Assembly (NCBI RefSeq): GCF_001882345.1
Contig: NZ_MINL01000001.1
Location: 124,001 to 188,000, forward strand
Direction of reading: 5' to 3'
Origin: Halomonas sp. QHL1
GTDB lineage: Bacteria > Pseudomonadota > Gammaproteobacteria > Pseudomonadales > Halomonadaceae
DNA length: 64,000 nucleotides
The translations under genes were made by a program, and so were the position numbers. Shown here piece after piece: positions 34,621 to 44,516 of this stretch. Numbering within the stretch: the first letter of the stretch is position 1; every line of letters begins with the position of its first letter. The notes beneath the pieces are model-generated. The model made no database searches. It saw nothing but the letters and a program-made list of their open reading frames with translations, and was not told the DNA's origin.

Positions 34621-35007
34621 TCAGCCATGGCCTTTATCCGGGTGCGGAACAGGCTTATCGCCTACTTCTTCAGATCTCAGCTCCACCGGTTTACCCAGGG
34701 TTTTATCGGCGTGCTTTAAGCGCAGGTGCAGGCCCGATTTGGCTAGCAGATGCGCGCTCACCGGAGCGGTAATAAACAGGAAGAGCGTAATCAGCAGTTC
34801 TTGAGCATCCGGTTTACCGTCAACGCTCCAGAAATACAGCATCGAAGCGATAAGCATGCAGCCGATACCCAAGGTAGTGGCCTTAGTAGGGCCATGCAGG
34901 CGCATATAGAAATCGCGCAGGTGGGCCATTCCCAGTGAGCCAATAAACACAAAGATCCCGCCAGCGATCAGCAGCAGTGAAATAAGCGCTTCAATGATTA
35001 CTGACAT
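34621..35007 (-). CDS. mrpG: Mrp/Pha Na+(K+)/H+ antiporter subunit G
   Basis: 128 aa, three membrane helices (IEALISLLLIAGGIFVFIGSLG, TTLGIGCMLIASMLYF, ELLITLFLFITAPVSAHLL). The MAHLRDFYMRLHGPTKATTLG segment is the MnhG/PhaG signature. The C-terminal tail is charged. Last gene of the leftward six-gene mrp operon, 43 nt after mrpF. A small membrane subunit needed for complex assembly in characterised systems. Confidence 0.94.
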   Translation of the reverse strand: MSVIIEALISLLLIAGGIFVFIGSLGMAHLRDFYMRLHGPTKATTLGIGCMLIASMLYFWSVDGKPDAQELLITLFLFITAPVSAHLLAKSGLHLRLKHADKTLGKPVELRSEEVGDKPVPHPDKGHG

Positions 35008-35050
35008 AGCTCCCCCTGACTCATATTCATCATTCGATAGCTCATGTTAA

Positions 35051-35320
35051 TCATTCGATGATGTCTCCACGCAGAATATATTTGCATACCGCGACGGTGC
35101 TGATGAAACCTAGCATCGCGATCAGCAGCGCCGACTCGAAATAGGTTTTGCTGTTCAGCCACAGCCCCAACAACACAATCAGCGCAATCGAGTTGACGTA
35201 CATCGTGTCCAGGGCGAGTACCCGATCGGGCAGGCTGGGACCGATGGTAAGCCGGTAGAGATTCATCAACAGTGCCATCACCACCAGGGCTAAAGTGATA
35301 TAAAGCGCAATGCTCAGCAT
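35051..35320 (-). CDS. mrpF: Mrp/Pha antiporter subunit F
   Basis: 89 aa, three membrane helices. LYRLTIGPSLPDRVLALDTM is the conserved MrpF/PhaF loop between helices 1 and 2, followed by SIALIVLLGLWL and ESALLIAMLGFISTVAVCKY. It overlaps the end of mrpE by 7 nt, so translation is probably coupled. Confidence 0.95.
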   Translation of the reverse strand: MLSIALYITLALVVMALLMNLYRLTIGPSLPDRVLALDTMYVNSIALIVLLGLWLNSKTYFESALLIAMLGFISTVAVCKYILRGDIIE

Positions 35321-35811
35321 TCGTAAATCTCCTTGAGCGGGCGTTCGTAGCGCTCACGAATCTGGTTAATCAGCGCCTCCTCATCGTCCACGTTTAAGGC
35401 GTGAATCAACAGCGACTTACCATCCATACGCAGATTGGCCGATACGGTGCCCGGTGTCAGGCTGATCGTGCTGGCCAGCAACGTGATGGTGAAGCGCTCT
35501 TCGAGCATGAGCGGGTATTCAATAAAGTGAGGCTTAAGCTTGCGCCATGGATTGGCGATCAAGTAAGCCACTTCAAAGTTGGCGGTGATAATGTCGCCCA
35601 GCACCCGGAAAATAAACCGTAACAGCGCGAAAGGTTTGCTTATAAGTGGTCGCGCATCCCAAAAGCGGTGGGTCAGCAGAGGGATCAAAATGGCTAAGGA
35701 GCCGCCCAACACGAATTGGCCAAAGGCGTAACTGCGTACCAGCAGCAGCCAAACGATGAGCAATAAAAGGGACAAAACAGGCGTGGGTAGCCAGGAACGC
35801 GGGGCGATCAT
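35314..35811 (-). CDS. mrpE: Mrp/Pha antiporter subunit E
   Basis: 165 aa. N-terminal helices (LLLLIVWLLLVRSYAFGQFVLGGSLAILIPLLT), then a cytoplasmic part with the MnhE motif LLASTISLTPGTVSANL and LLIHALNVDDEE. Overlaps the mrpD stop by 4 nt and mrpF by 7 nt. Required for full activity of the complex in known Mrp systems. Confidence 0.95.
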   Translation of the reverse strand: MIAPRSWLPTPVLSLLLLIVWLLLVRSYAFGQFVLGGSLAILIPLLTHRFWDARPLISKPFALLRFIFRVLGDIITANFEVAYLIANPWRKLKPHFIEYPLMLEERFTITLLASTISLTPGTVSANLRMDGKSLLIHALNVDDEEALINQIRERYERPLKEIYEC

Positions 35812-37322
35812 GGGGCATCTCCAGCAGCATTGGGTAGTAGCGTGCGAATCAGCACCTGAGGGTTGGCTAATTGCTCAGCTGTGGCTTGAGTGTAGCTGCT
35901 AACTGGCCCGGCCAGGGCGACTAACAGAGGGGCTGCACTCAGTAGCCAAATAACCCCAAACCATTGGTAACGGGAGAGTGGCGTACCACTGCTGGTGCCC
36001 CGTTGGCTACGCCAAAACAGCGTAGAGCCTGCCCGGGAAAGGGCGATCAGCGAGGCTAAACTGGTTAGCAGCAGCAATGGCCATAGCCATAGTCGCTGGG
36101 TACCTTCGGCGGCATTGAGCATCAACGCTTTGCCGAAAGCGCCGGAGAACGGTGGGACGCCTGCGACGGCGATAGCGCCGACAAAAAACAGCATGGCAAG
36201 TGATGCGCCCTGCACCATAGGGCGGCCCTTGACTATGCGAGTACCCGCTTTGCCGCGCTGGAGGCCAATCATTTCCGCTAGCAAGAACAGACCACCGGTA
36301 ATCAACGTCGTGTGGATCAGGTAATAGAGTAGCGCAGAGACCGCCTGGGGCGAGCGCATACCGATACCCGCCAGCAGCGTGCCCACTGACACCAACACCA
36401 AATAAGCAACCAGCAGTCTTAAGTCCCGTGCGGCCATTACCCCAACGCCTGCGGCAGCCAGGGTAGCGAGCGATAGCCACCAAACCCAAGGCTGTTCCAG
36501 CGCTTCCAAACCGCCAGCGCTGTCGCCAAAAATAAGCGAGTAGACGCGCAGAATGGCGTAGATACCCACTTTGGTCATGATGGCAAACAGCGCCGCTACA
36601 GGCGCGGGGGCTGAGGCGTAAGCTTTGGGTAGCCAGAAGTAGAGCGGCAGAATGGCGGCTTTTAACCCAAACACCACCAGCAGCATGAGTGCCCCAGCGC
36701 TCACTAAGCCGTCACGCTCTGCGGGTAGTTCGGCTACCCGAATCGCCATATCGGCCATATTGAGCGTGCCTGTAGCGCCATACAGAATCCCCACCGCAAT
36801 CAGAAACAGCGAGGAGCCCGCCAGATTGAGCACCACATAGTGGACGCTGGCCTGAATGCGCGCTTTACCGCCGCCGTGAAGTAGCAGGGCGTAAGAAGCT
36901 AGCAGCAGCACTTCAAAGAAAACGAACAGGTTAAATAAGTCACCGGTTAAAAATGCGCCGTTAATGCCCAGCAGTTGCCACTGAAAAAGGCCGTGGAAGT
37001 TGCTGCCTTTCTCATCGTCACCGGCGCAGGCAAACACCACTGCGCCAACGGCCAACACGGCGGTAATTAGCAGCATTAGCGCCGAGAGGCGATCCAGCAC
37101 TAACACGATGCCGAACGGGGCTTGCCAATCGCCTAGGGCGTAGTAGGTGATCTCACCGCTGGCGGCTTGGCGTAACAAGCCAATCGCGACCAGCAGCAGT
37201 AGCACCGTGGCAGTAACGCTGACACTCCGCTTATAGCGCACCAATCCTTGGCGCTGATAGAGCAGCAAGATGCCCGCAACTAGCGGTAGAACGACAGGTA
37301 AAACAATCAAATGCTGCATCAT
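35808..37322 (-). CDS. mrpD: Mrp/Pha antiporter subunit D (NuoN/M-like)
   Basis: 504 aa, about 14 membrane helices, homologous to proton-pumping subunits of respiratory complex I. Conserved features: FFEVLLLASYALLLHG carries the key Glu of the helix-5 region, GLKAAILPLYFWLPKAYASAP holds the conserved Lys, and LFAIMTKVGIYAILR follows. With MrpA it forms the ion-translocating core. ATGA overlap with mrpC. Confidence 0.95.
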   Translation of the reverse strand: MMQHLIVLPVVLPLVAGILLLYQRQGLVRYKRSVSVTATVLLLLVAIGLLRQAASGEITYYALGDWQAPFGIVLVLDRLSALMLLITAVLAVGAVVFACAGDDEKGSNFHGLFQWQLLGINGAFLTGDLFNLFVFFEVLLLASYALLLHGGGKARIQASVHYVVLNLAGSSLFLIAVGILYGATGTLNMADMAIRVAELPAERDGLVSAGALMLLVVFGLKAAILPLYFWLPKAYASAPAPVAALFAIMTKVGIYAILRVYSLIFGDSAGGLEALEQPWVWWLSLATLAAAGVGVMAARDLRLLVAYLVLVSVGTLLAGIGMRSPQAVSALLYYLIHTTLITGGLFLLAEMIGLQRGKAGTRIVKGRPMVQGASLAMLFFVGAIAVAGVPPFSGAFGKALMLNAAEGTQRLWLWPLLLLTSLASLIALSRAGSTLFWRSQRGTSSGTPLSRYQWFGVIWLLSAAPLLVALAGPVSSYTQATAEQLANPQVLIRTLLPNAAGDAP

Positions 37323-37651
37323 TCTCGGTCTTCCTTCTTACCGTCGACGTGGTCGTTCCCCGCTTCACTGCGCGCCCGCATAGCCAGGATCACCACAAAC
37401 GCCGTCATGGCAAAGCCGATCACTATGGCCGTGAGCACTAACGCCTGGGGCAGCGGGTCGGCATAACTCGTACCCTCAGACACAATGGCAGCACCGTCAG
37501 TGGTCAGGCCACCCATCGAAAACAGGAACAGATTCACTGCGTAAGAGAGCAGCGTAAGGCCCACCACCACGGGAAAGGTGCGGCCTCGCAACGTCAAGTA
37601 GATGCCACAGGCAGTCAATACACCGGTGGTCATCGCGTATAGCAGTTCCAT
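37319..37651 (-). CDS. mrpC: Mrp/Pha antiporter subunit C (NuoK-like)
   Basis: 110 aa, three membrane helices, related to NuoK. GVLTACGIYLTLRGRTFPVVVGLTLLSYAVNLFLFSMG and DPLPQALVLTAIVIGFAMTAFVVIL (a PLPQALVLTAIVI family signature) are diagnostic. Start overlaps the mrpA stop by one base (TAATG). The C-terminus is short and charged. Confidence 0.95.
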   Translation of the reverse strand: MELLYAMTTGVLTACGIYLTLRGRTFPVVVGLTLLSYAVNLFLFSMGGLTTDGAAIVSEGTSYADPLPQALVLTAIVIGFAMTAFVVILAMRARSEAGNDHVDGKKEDRE

Positions 37652-40500
37652 TAGCGAGGCTCCTTGGCAGAGGGCGTTGCAGCGCTGGCGTCGGCATCTT
37701 TTTCCGAGGCTTCAGTGACCGGGCGATGGACGGTGGTGACCTTACCCAGGTTGGCAAGAATCATCAGTGTTGCGCCCACCACAGCTAAGTACACACCGAG
37801 GTCAAAGAGCAGCGCGGTGGCCAGTTCAAAGGTACCGATGAGCGGTAGGCTGAAATAACCGAATGCGGAAGTTAAGAACGGATGACCAAACAGCCAGCTG
37901 CCCAGCCCGGTTAGCGTGGCTATCGCCACCCCAATAACGGCTACAGGTTGGAAAGGGAAGTCCAAACGCTCTTGCGCCCACTCTACACCCCTTGCCATAT
38001 ACAGCAGGATCAGCGCGACTGCGGTAATCAACCCCGCAATAAAGCCACCCCCTGGCTGGTTGTGGCCGCGCAGGAAGATAAATGCTGAGACTAATAGCGC
38101 CAGCGGCAGCAGTGTCATTGAAATTGATGTGAGTACGGCTGGATAGCGGTCAGGTGACCATACCCGGCCTTCACCGTCACTGTGGGGCATAAACAGACGT
38201 AAGCGGTTCAGCAGCTTAAAGATCGCGAGGCCTGCAATGGCGAGTACGGTGATTTCACCCAAGGTGTCGAAGCCGCGAAAGTCGACCAGAATCACGTTAA
38301 CCACATTGTAGCCGCCACCCCCGGGCTTGCTGTTCTCCACAAAGAAGCTGGAAATCGACAGCGTCTCGCGGGTCATGACCGCGTAGTTAAGGCTGGCGAT
38401 CACCAAACCCAGGGTGCCAGCTAGCAGCATATCGCGGATGTTACGCAGCGGGCTGGATTCGCGAGGCGTTTTTTGGGGTAAGAAAAATAGCGCCAGCATC
38501 AGCAGAATCATGGTCACCACTTCCACCGAAAGCTGTGTCAGGGCTAAATCGGGCGCTGAGAAGCGGGCAAAGGTGAGCGCCACAAATAGTCCGACTACCG
38601 AAAGCATCAGCAAAGAAATCAGCCGGTAGCGGTGAGTGGCAGCAGTGGCCACGCCGCCAAACATCAGCATCCCCGCCCCGAGTATGAGAATACCATCCAG
38701 CTCTTGATTGCCAGCAGCGCCCGTTAAGTCGGTGATCTGAACCAGACCGACCCCACCCATGACTAATGCGCCTAACCAGAGCCAGCCCACATAGCGCTGT
38801 AGCGAATTGCCCTCCAGCGCGGCGATAAGTCGCTCGGCGCGATAGCCCATGGAAACAAGAATACGCTCAAACACGCGCCGAGCATCCACCCCGGCAAACT
38901 GCTGGGTAAATCGACGCACCTCGGCATGTCGCCAATAGAGTGCAATGCCGACCACGAAGGCGAGCAAACTCATAATGAGCGGCAGATTTACGCCGTGCCA
39001 GATAGCCAAGTGGAAATCGAGCGGTCTACCGATCACCGCTTGGCTGGCGAGTTCAAGTAAGCCCGTTGCCATAAAGGCCGGGAATAGTCCCACTATCACA
39101 CACAGGGCTACCAATATTTCTACTGGCAAACGCATAAGGTGTGGCGGCTCATGGGGCGATTTCGGTGGTGCTTCTCGAGCCGGTTTAAAGAAAATGGCGT
39201 GTACTAAACGCAGTGAATAGGCCACGGAAAGAATACCGCCAAGCGCCGCTAATGCGGGTAATAACCAGCTTAGGCCACCTAAAACGGGCGTCGCTAGTGC
39301 CTCGGTGAAGAACATCTCTTTGGATAAGAAGCCATTAAATAGCGGTACGCCTGCCATCGCCGCGGCAGCCAGGGTAGTCAGTAGCGCCGTCACAGGCATG
39401 GCTTTTTTCAGTCCGCCCAACTGTTTCAACTCCCGAGTACCGGTCTCGTGGTCTATGATTCCTGCGCTCATAAATAGCGCAGCTTTAAAGGTGGCGTGAT
39501 TAAGTATGTGAAAGAGCGCGGCCAAGATCGCCATGGGGCTGCCGATGCCCAACAGCACAGTGATCAAGCCTAAATGACTAACGGTGGAGAATGCCAAAAT
39601 ACCCTTCAGGTCGGTCTTCATAAGCGCAAACCAAGCGCCATAAAGCATCGTCACGATGCCGACCAGGGAGACCACTACGCTCCACAGCTCGCTACCCGCG
39701 ATGGCGGGGTGTAGACGCGCCATCAGGAAAATACCCGCTTTAACCATGGTAGCCGAGTGCAGGTACGCCGACACCGGCGTGGGCGCTGCCATGGCGTGGG
39801 GCAACCAAAAATGGAATGGGAACTGCGCCGATTTAGTAAACGCCCCCAGCAGTACCAACCCCAGCATAAGCGGGTAACGGGAATCCGCCAGAATCACGTC
39901 GCCGCTAGCCAGCACATCGCCCATATTGAAGCTGCCCGCCATATCGCCCAGCAGCAGTAAGCCCGCCAATAGAGCAAGGCCGCCCGCACCGGTGACAGTG
40001 AGCGCCATGCGCGCGCCTTTACGGGCATCCGATTGGTGCGACCAGTAACCGATCAGCAAAAACGAAGAGAGGCTGGTTAACTCCCAGAACAGCCAGAGCA
40101 GAATTAGGTTGTCCGACATTGAAATACCTACCATTGACGCCATAAAAAGCATCAGGAAGGCGTAGAATCGGCCATAGGGTTCGTCTTTGGCTAAATAGTA
40201 GTGAGCATAAAGAATAATCAGCAGGCCGATGCCGAGTATCAATAGGTTGAACAGCAGCGATAGCCCATCCAGGCGGAACGCCAGATTCAGCGCCAACTCC
40301 GGCATCCAGGTGGCCGAAAAACGCAGCTGCTCGCCATCTAGTAGAGCTGGCACGTTGAGTAGCGTCATTACTAAGGCGGTGGCGGGCAGTACAGCCGTCG
40401 CAAGGGAACAGAAACCGCGACCACGCTGTGCGGTGAGTGCCGGCACCAGTACGCCTAGCAGAGGCAATAAGGCTATCCAAAGCAGTGTCATGGGGGTCAT
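37651..40500 (-). CDS. mrpA: Mrp/Pha antiporter subunit A fused to B (group 2)
   Basis: 949 aa. Residues about 1-500 are the NuoL-like translocation part ([20 protein letters not shown] with a conserved Glu, [35 protein letters not shown]). The middle region carries further helices, and the last 200 or so residues are the MrpB module ([29 protein letters not shown]). The A-B fusion plus genes C, D, E, F and G is the group 2 Mrp arrangement typical of proteobacteria. Exchanges Na+ or K+ for H+ and supports salt and alkali tolerance. First gene of the operon; weak Shine-Dalgarno, with ATGs at 40500 and 40491. Confidence 0.95.
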   Translation of the reverse strand: MTPMTLLWIALLPLLGVLVPALTAQRGRGFCSLATAVLPATALVMTLLNVPALLDGEQLRFSATWMPELALNLAFRLDGLSLLFNLLILGIGLLIILYAHYYLAKDEPYGRFYAFLMLFMASMVGISMSDNLILLWLFWELTSLSSFLLIGYWSHQSDARKGARMALTVTGAGGLALLAGLLLLGDMAGSFNMGDVLASGDVILADSRYPLMLGLVLLGAFTKSAQFPFHFWLPHAMAAPTPVSAYLHSATMVKAGIFLMARLHPAIAGSELWSVVVSLVGIVTMLYGAWFALMKTDLKGILAFSTVSHLGLITVLLGIGSPMAILAALFHILNHATFKAALFMSAGIIDHETGTRELKQLGGLKKAMPVTALLTTLAAAAMAGVPLFNGFLSKEMFFTEALATPVLGGLSWLLPALAALGGILSVAYSLRLVHAIFFKPAREAPPKSPHEPPHLMRLPVEILVALCVIVGLFPAFMATGLLELASQAVIGRPLDFHLAIWHGVNLPLIMSLLAFVVGIALYWRHAEVRRFTQQFAGVDARRVFERILVSMGYRAERLIAALEGNSLQRYVGWLWLGALVMGGVGLVQITDLTGAAGNQELDGILILGAGMLMFGGVATAATHRYRLISLLMLSVVGLFVALTFARFSAPDLALTQLSVEVVTMILLMLALFFLPQKTPRESSPLRNIRDMLLAGTLGLVIASLNYAVMTRETLSISSFFVENSKPGGGGYNVVNVILVDFRGFDTLGEITVLAIAGLAIFKLLNRLRLFMPHSDGEGRVWSPDRYPAVLTSISMTLLPLALLVSAFIFLRGHNQPGGGFIAGLITAVALILLYMARGVEWAQERLDFPFQPVAVIGVAIATLTGLGSWLFGHPFLTSAFGYFSLPLIGTFELATALLFDLGVYLAVVGATLMILANLGKVTTVHRPVTEASEKDADASAATPSAKEPR

Positions 40501-40576
40501 CCAGCGGCTAAAGTAAAAAATGTCAAAAGAGTACCAGCAGGGCGCTTGAACGGCGTTCTGGTGGCGCAGGATACAT

Positions 40577-40602
40577 CAAGTGAAACAACAGGATATCACT
40601 TG
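40577..40602. promoter_or_regulatory. Inverted repeat between mrp operon and Na+ channel gene
   Basis: CAAGTGA (40577-40583) and TCACTTG (40596-40602) are exact inverted copies 12 bp apart, within the 165-bp divergent promoter region. Flanking ACA and TGT extend the symmetry with a single-base bulge. A candidate shared operator for the two Na+-handling transcripts; no regulator is identified. Confidence 0.45.
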
Positions 40603-40665
40603 TGTAGCAGGCGTGTAATTTTAGTATAAAGTGTGCCGGTCAACCGTTAAGAGATTTTTTGTTCC

Positions 40666-41556
40666 ATGAGTGAGTCCTTTACTACCTGGCAGGCCCGTTT
40701 TGAAAAACTGCGTTCGAACAAGTTTTTTGAAGCGATGGTGATCGCCATTATCGTCATTTCCGCCCTGGTAATCGGGGCAAAGACCTACGACGAAACCACT
40801 CAGGTTGAGCAGTGGCTGCTTTATCTCGATATCGCGGTAACGATTTTTTTCCTGATTGAAATTTTAATCAGAATGGCCGCAGAGCGCAGCCTGCTCGACT
40901 TCTTCAAAAAGGGCTGGAACGTTTTTGACTTTCTGATTGTGACCGCCAGTCTCATACCCATGGATGACTCGGAAATGGTGCTGCTGGCCAGGCTGCTGCG
41001 CATTTTCCGGGTATTGCGCCTGGTGTCGATGATACCTGAATTGCAGATGCTGCTTAGCGCTCTGGTGAAGTCGGTGCCACGTATGGGCTATGTGGTACTG
41101 TTAATGTTTATCATCTTCTATATCTACGCCGCCATTGGCAGCTTTCTGTTTCACAATGTAGACGAGGACCTGTGGGGCAATATTTCTCTGGCGATGCTAA
41201 CGCTATTTCAGGTGGCGACCTTTGAGAGCTGGGCCACCGCCGTGCTCTATCCCGCCATGGACGTCTATCCCTACGCGTGGATCTATTTCTTAACTTTTAT
41301 CTTTTTGAACGCCTTTATCTTTCTCAATATGATGATTGGTATCGTGCTGGACGTGATGCAGAAAGAGAGCGCGCAAATGGCGCTGGACAATGGCGAAGGC
41401 GAAGAAGCAGAGCTGCAGTCGCTGCGCAATGATGTTCGCGGGCTGAAAGCGCAGCTTGACCGCATGGAGTCAGCTCTCTCTCAAACAAACTCGCCAGCCC
41501 CAACACACCAGAATGACGCGGGCGGTAAGCACAGCGACAAGCCCACAACTGACTGA
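40666..41556 (+). CDS. Bacterial voltage-gated sodium channel (NaChBac/NaV type)
   Basis: 296 aa single six-helix channel subunit, a tetramer in characterised relatives. S1-S4 sensor: S4 has Arg at every third position (R109, R112, R115, R118 in [13 protein letters not shown]). The pore loop [17 protein letters not shown] gives the filter TFESWAT (near 185-191), close to NaChBac TLESWAS, including the Glu ring. S6 is [21 protein letters not shown], and the C-terminus holds a coiled coil ([22 protein letters not shown]). Divergent from the mrp Na+/H+ antiporter operon. In alkaliphiles such channels supply Na+ re-entry for motility and pH homeostasis. Confidence 0.9.
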   Translation: MSESFTTWQARFEKLRSNKFFEAMVIAIIVISALVIGAKTYDETTQVEQWLLYLDIAVTIFFLIEILIRMAAERSLLDFFKKGWNVFDFLIVTASLIPMDDSEMVLLARLLRIFRVLRLVSMIPELQMLLSALVKSVPRMGYVVLLMFIIFYIYAAIGSFLFHNVDEDLWGNISLAMLTLFQVATFESWATAVLYPAMDVYPYAWIYFLTFIFLNAFIFLNMMIGIVLDVMQKESAQMALDNGEGEEAELQSLRNDVRGLKAQLDRMESALSQTNSPAPTHQNDAGGKHSDKPTTD

Positions 41557-41572
41557 TTTTAGGAGAGCCGCC

Positions 41573-43279
41573 ATGATGTTGACTGATCCTGCCAAAAAGT
41601 ACCGCCCCTTTGTAGCCGTTGATCTGCCCGACCGCCAGTGGCCGAGCAAGCGTATCGAAACGGCGCCTATTTGGTGCAGCGTTGACTTGCGCGATGGCAA
41701 CCAGTCGCTGATTGACCCGATGGATCAGGAACGCAAGCAGCGCTTATTCGACATGCTGCTAAGTGTTGGCTTTAAACAGATAGAGGTGGGCTTTCCGTCA
41801 GCCTCCCAAACTGACTTCGATTTCGTGCGCTCGCTGATTGAGCAGGATAAAATTCCTGGCGATGTAACCATTCAAGTGCTGACTCAGGCACGGCCACACT
41901 TGATTGAACGCACTTTCGAAGCGCTGCAGGGTGCCAAAAACGCCATCGTCCACGTCTATAACGCCACCGATCCCATGTTTCGCCGGGTGGTGTTCAACGT
42001 CGATAAAACTGAGTGCGTGCAAATCGCCGTCGAAGCAACCCAGCAGATCCGCGCGCAGATGGACGCCGTACCGGAAACCAACTGGACGTTTCAGTACTCG
42101 CCGGAGCTCTTCACTACCACCGAGATGGATTTCGCTGTTGAGATCGTCGAAGCTGTCATGGACGCTTACGGTGCCAGCGCAGACAAGCGCATGATCGTTA
42201 ACCTGCCGGCCACGGTAGAAGTCGCCACACCTAACAACTACGCCGACCAAATCGAGTGGTTCTGCCGACACGTTATCAATCGCGACCACCTGATTGTCAG
42301 CGTTCACCCCCACAACGACCGAGGTACCGGCGTAGCGGCAGCCGAACTGACGCTAATGGCCGGGGCTGACCGCGTGGAGGGCACGCTGTTTGGCAACGGC
42401 GAGCGTACTGGTAATGTCGATATTGTCACCTTGGCGATGAATATGTACACCCAGGGCGTTCACCCGCAGCTCGATTTCTCTAATATCACCCCGATCATGC
42501 GCGAGGTGGAGTACTGCAACCAACTGCCGGTGCATCCGCGCCACCCCTACGTGGGCGATTTGGTATTTACCGCGTTCTCCGGCTCCCACCAGGATGCGAT
42601 CAAAAAAGGCATGGCGGATCGCCGCGCTAATCCGGATGCCGTATGGGATGTGCCCTATCTACCTATCGATCCGCTGGACGTGGGCCGCAGCTACGAAGCG
42701 GTGATTCGTGTTAATAGCCAGTCGGGTAAAGGCGGCGTCTCTTATCTTCTTGAGCAGGAGCACGGCATTGAGCTACCGCGTCGGCTATCGATTGAATTTA
42801 GCCAGGTGGTGCAGGAGGTCGCGGAACGCACCGGGCGCGAGATCACCTCGCAGATGATTTACCAGGCATTCGCGGATGAGTATTTAGAGCAGCGTGCGCT
42901 CTTTGGTTTGGTGAGTCATCGCCTATCCTCAGAGCCGGATAGCCCCAAAGTAACGTTGGAAGCCGTCGTCGAAGAGAACGGCACACGGCAAACGCTAAAA
43001 GGCGAGGGCAACGGCCCATTAGCCGCTTTTATTAACGCACTGGCCGCAGCAGGGCACGATGTAGAGATTATCGATTACCACGAGCACTCACGCGGTCAGG
43101 GCGCTGACGCGGAAGCCATTGCCTACGTGGAAGTGCGTATCGACGGTAAAGCGGTGTTCGGCGTGGGTACGGACGAGAGCATCACCAGCGCCTCCATGAA
43201 AGGCGTTCTTAGTGCCATCAATCGCCACCATTCGACCCAGCCTGCGGCGGCCAACGTGACGGCGGCGACGTTAGGGTAA
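41573..43279 (+). CDS. leuA: 2-isopropylmalate synthase
   Basis: First committed step of leucine synthesis: 2-ketoisovalerate plus acetyl-CoA. 568 aa, the longer LeuA form. [22 protein letters not shown] carries the catalytic Arg/Asp metal site, [16 protein letters not shown] the metal-binding His pair, [18 protein letters not shown] the glycine-rich motif, and the C-terminal 130 residues the leucine-sensing regulatory domain. Start at ATG 41573 with AGGAG 7 nt upstream; the frame runs back into the channel gene but is not coding there. It starts 16 nt after the channel gene. No other leu genes are in the window. Confidence 0.95.
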   Translation: MMLTDPAKKYRPFVAVDLPDRQWPSKRIETAPIWCSVDLRDGNQSLIDPMDQERKQRLFDMLLSVGFKQIEVGFPSASQTDFDFVRSLIEQDKIPGDVTIQVLTQARPHLIERTFEALQGAKNAIVHVYNATDPMFRRVVFNVDKTECVQIAVEATQQIRAQMDAVPETNWTFQYSPELFTTTEMDFAVEIVEAVMDAYGASADKRMIVNLPATVEVATPNNYADQIEWFCRHVINRDHLIVSVHPHNDRGTGVAAAELTLMAGADRVEGTLFGNGERTGNVDIVTLAMNMYTQGVHPQLDFSNITPIMREVEYCNQLPVHPRHPYVGDLVFTAFSGSHQDAIKKGMADRRANPDAVWDVPYLPIDPLDVGRSYEAVIRVNSQSGKGGVSYLLEQEHGIELPRRLSIEFSQVVQEVAERTGREITSQMIYQAFADEYLEQRALFGLVSHRLSSEPDSPKVTLEAVVEENGTRQTLKGEGNGPLAAFINALAAAGHDVEIIDYHEHSRGQGADAEAIAYVEVRIDGKAVFGVGTDESITSASMKGVLSAINRHHSTQPAAANVTAATLG

Positions 43280-43307
43280 TCCTGCGGTTACCAATTGAGT
43301 GAGGTGA

Positions 43308-44432
43308 ATGGCGATGCGGCCCTGGCAGATAATTGTAGTAACCGCGATAGTGATCGCCGGGCTAGCATCGACTTTGGCCTCTCATGAACCGTTTGAGTCC
43401 AAACTGGTGCGATTGGAAGTGCAGCAGGCGCTGCCCTCTTTGGAAGCGTCGCTTCAGCAGGAGACGCCGGAGCTGAATGCGCTGTTTCTAAGCTATGCTG
43501 ACGATCAGGCGCTATGGATGAGCGCCTCTTTGGCGATTTTGCGCCACGGTGATAGGGCCCGCGATGTATTAGTGGAGTACGGCTTACTGTCCGATTTTCA
43601 GCGAGTATTGGTGCGCTATGGTGCCGACGCCATACTGCCCATTAGCTACTTTCGTAGCCACGATGTGGCCACGCTAAGGGCGCAACACTGGGTCGGCGAG
43701 CGCTATCAGCAGGTTAGCCGTTGGTGGAGCGATGAAGAGGGTGAGTCAGATTCAGCGTTCACTCCTTATCGTCGCGGGCAGATGGGCATTGCGCTGTTGG
43801 ATGCCAACGGCCATGCGCTGCTTAACCAGTTTGTGGTCAGCGAACAAGGCGAAGTGGAGTGGCTACAGGGTGAGCGTCTGGTTGCGGGCCTAGGCGATTT
43901 CTTCACCAGCGGGCTACGCGATTTGGAAAGCCAGTGGCGGCGGGGCGACGACATTGGCGCAGCCGACTTAGGCTGGGCTGGGGTAGATCTGCTGGTAATG
44001 GCTAGCACCGTTAAGGTGCTACGGGCAGGCCGGGCCGCGCGTGCTGCCCGAGTGGGCAGCGTGGAAGCCCAGGGCGCTAGGGCCGGGCTGCGCCAAGGGT
44101 TGCTAGCTACTAGCGGGCGCTTTGCTACGTTACCGCGTATGGCCAAGGTCGCCGCCGTAGCGGGCACCGCTTATGTGGTGGTTCGCCACCCAAGCTTAGT
44201 GAGCGCAATCGGTGCCAATCTCTCGACCTGGCTTGGCTGGCCGGTATGGCTTGGCCAGTTTCTTATCTGGCTGATCGTCCTACTGCCGATCCTGTTCATT
44301 GCTCGCTTTATCTATTGCTGGTTACTCACGCCACTTTTGTGGCTTTTGGTGCCATTAATACGGGTATGTTTTAGGGCGACAAATAACCAGTTAGCCAAGC
44401 GTACCAAGTCGCAGACCAGTGATATTAACTGA
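43308..44432 (+). CDS. Unrecognised membrane protein
   Basis: 374 aa, no family I can name. An N-terminal hydrophobic segment (IIVVTAIVIAGLASTLA) could be a signal anchor. Residues about 40-210 are acidic to neutral and presumably extracytoplasmic. An Ala/Arg-rich stretch follows (VLRAGRAARAARVGSVEAQGAR), and the C-terminus has strong hydrophobic helices (FLIWLIVLLPILFIARFIY, LLTPLLWLLVPLIRVCF) and a basic tail. GAGG precedes ATG 43308. It lies 28 nt after leuA, so may be co-transcribed, and ends at a strong terminator. Codon use looks like its neighbours. Confidence 0.75.
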   Translation: MAMRPWQIIVVTAIVIAGLASTLASHEPFESKLVRLEVQQALPSLEASLQQETPELNALFLSYADDQALWMSASLAILRHGDRARDVLVEYGLLSDFQRVLVRYGADAILPISYFRSHDVATLRAQHWVGERYQQVSRWWSDEEGESDSAFTPYRRGQMGIALLDANGHALLNQFVVSEQGEVEWLQGERLVAGLGDFFTSGLRDLESQWRRGDDIGAADLGWAGVDLLVMASTVKVLRAGRAARAARVGSVEAQGARAGLRQGLLATSGRFATLPRMAKVAAVAGTAYVVVRHPSLVSAIGANLSTWLGWPVWLGQFLIWLIVLLPILFIARFIYCWLLTPLLWLLVPLIRVCFRATNNQLAKRTKSQTSDIN

Positions 44433-44461
44433 AGCTGTTATGTTTAGTGGCTGGAAACGTT

Positions 44462-44490
44462 AAAGGGGCGGCTTTAGAAGCCGCCCCTTT
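44462..44490. terminator. Strong bidirectional intrinsic terminator
   Basis: A perfect 13-bp stem, AAAGGGGCGGCTT (44462-44474) with AAGCCGCCCCTTT (44478-44490), around a 3-nt loop, with T-runs on both sides. It ends the leuA-membrane protein transcript and the convergent PQQ dehydrogenase transcript. Confidence 0.92.
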
Positions 44491-44516
44491 TGATTTGCAT
44501 TGATCAATCGCGAAAG

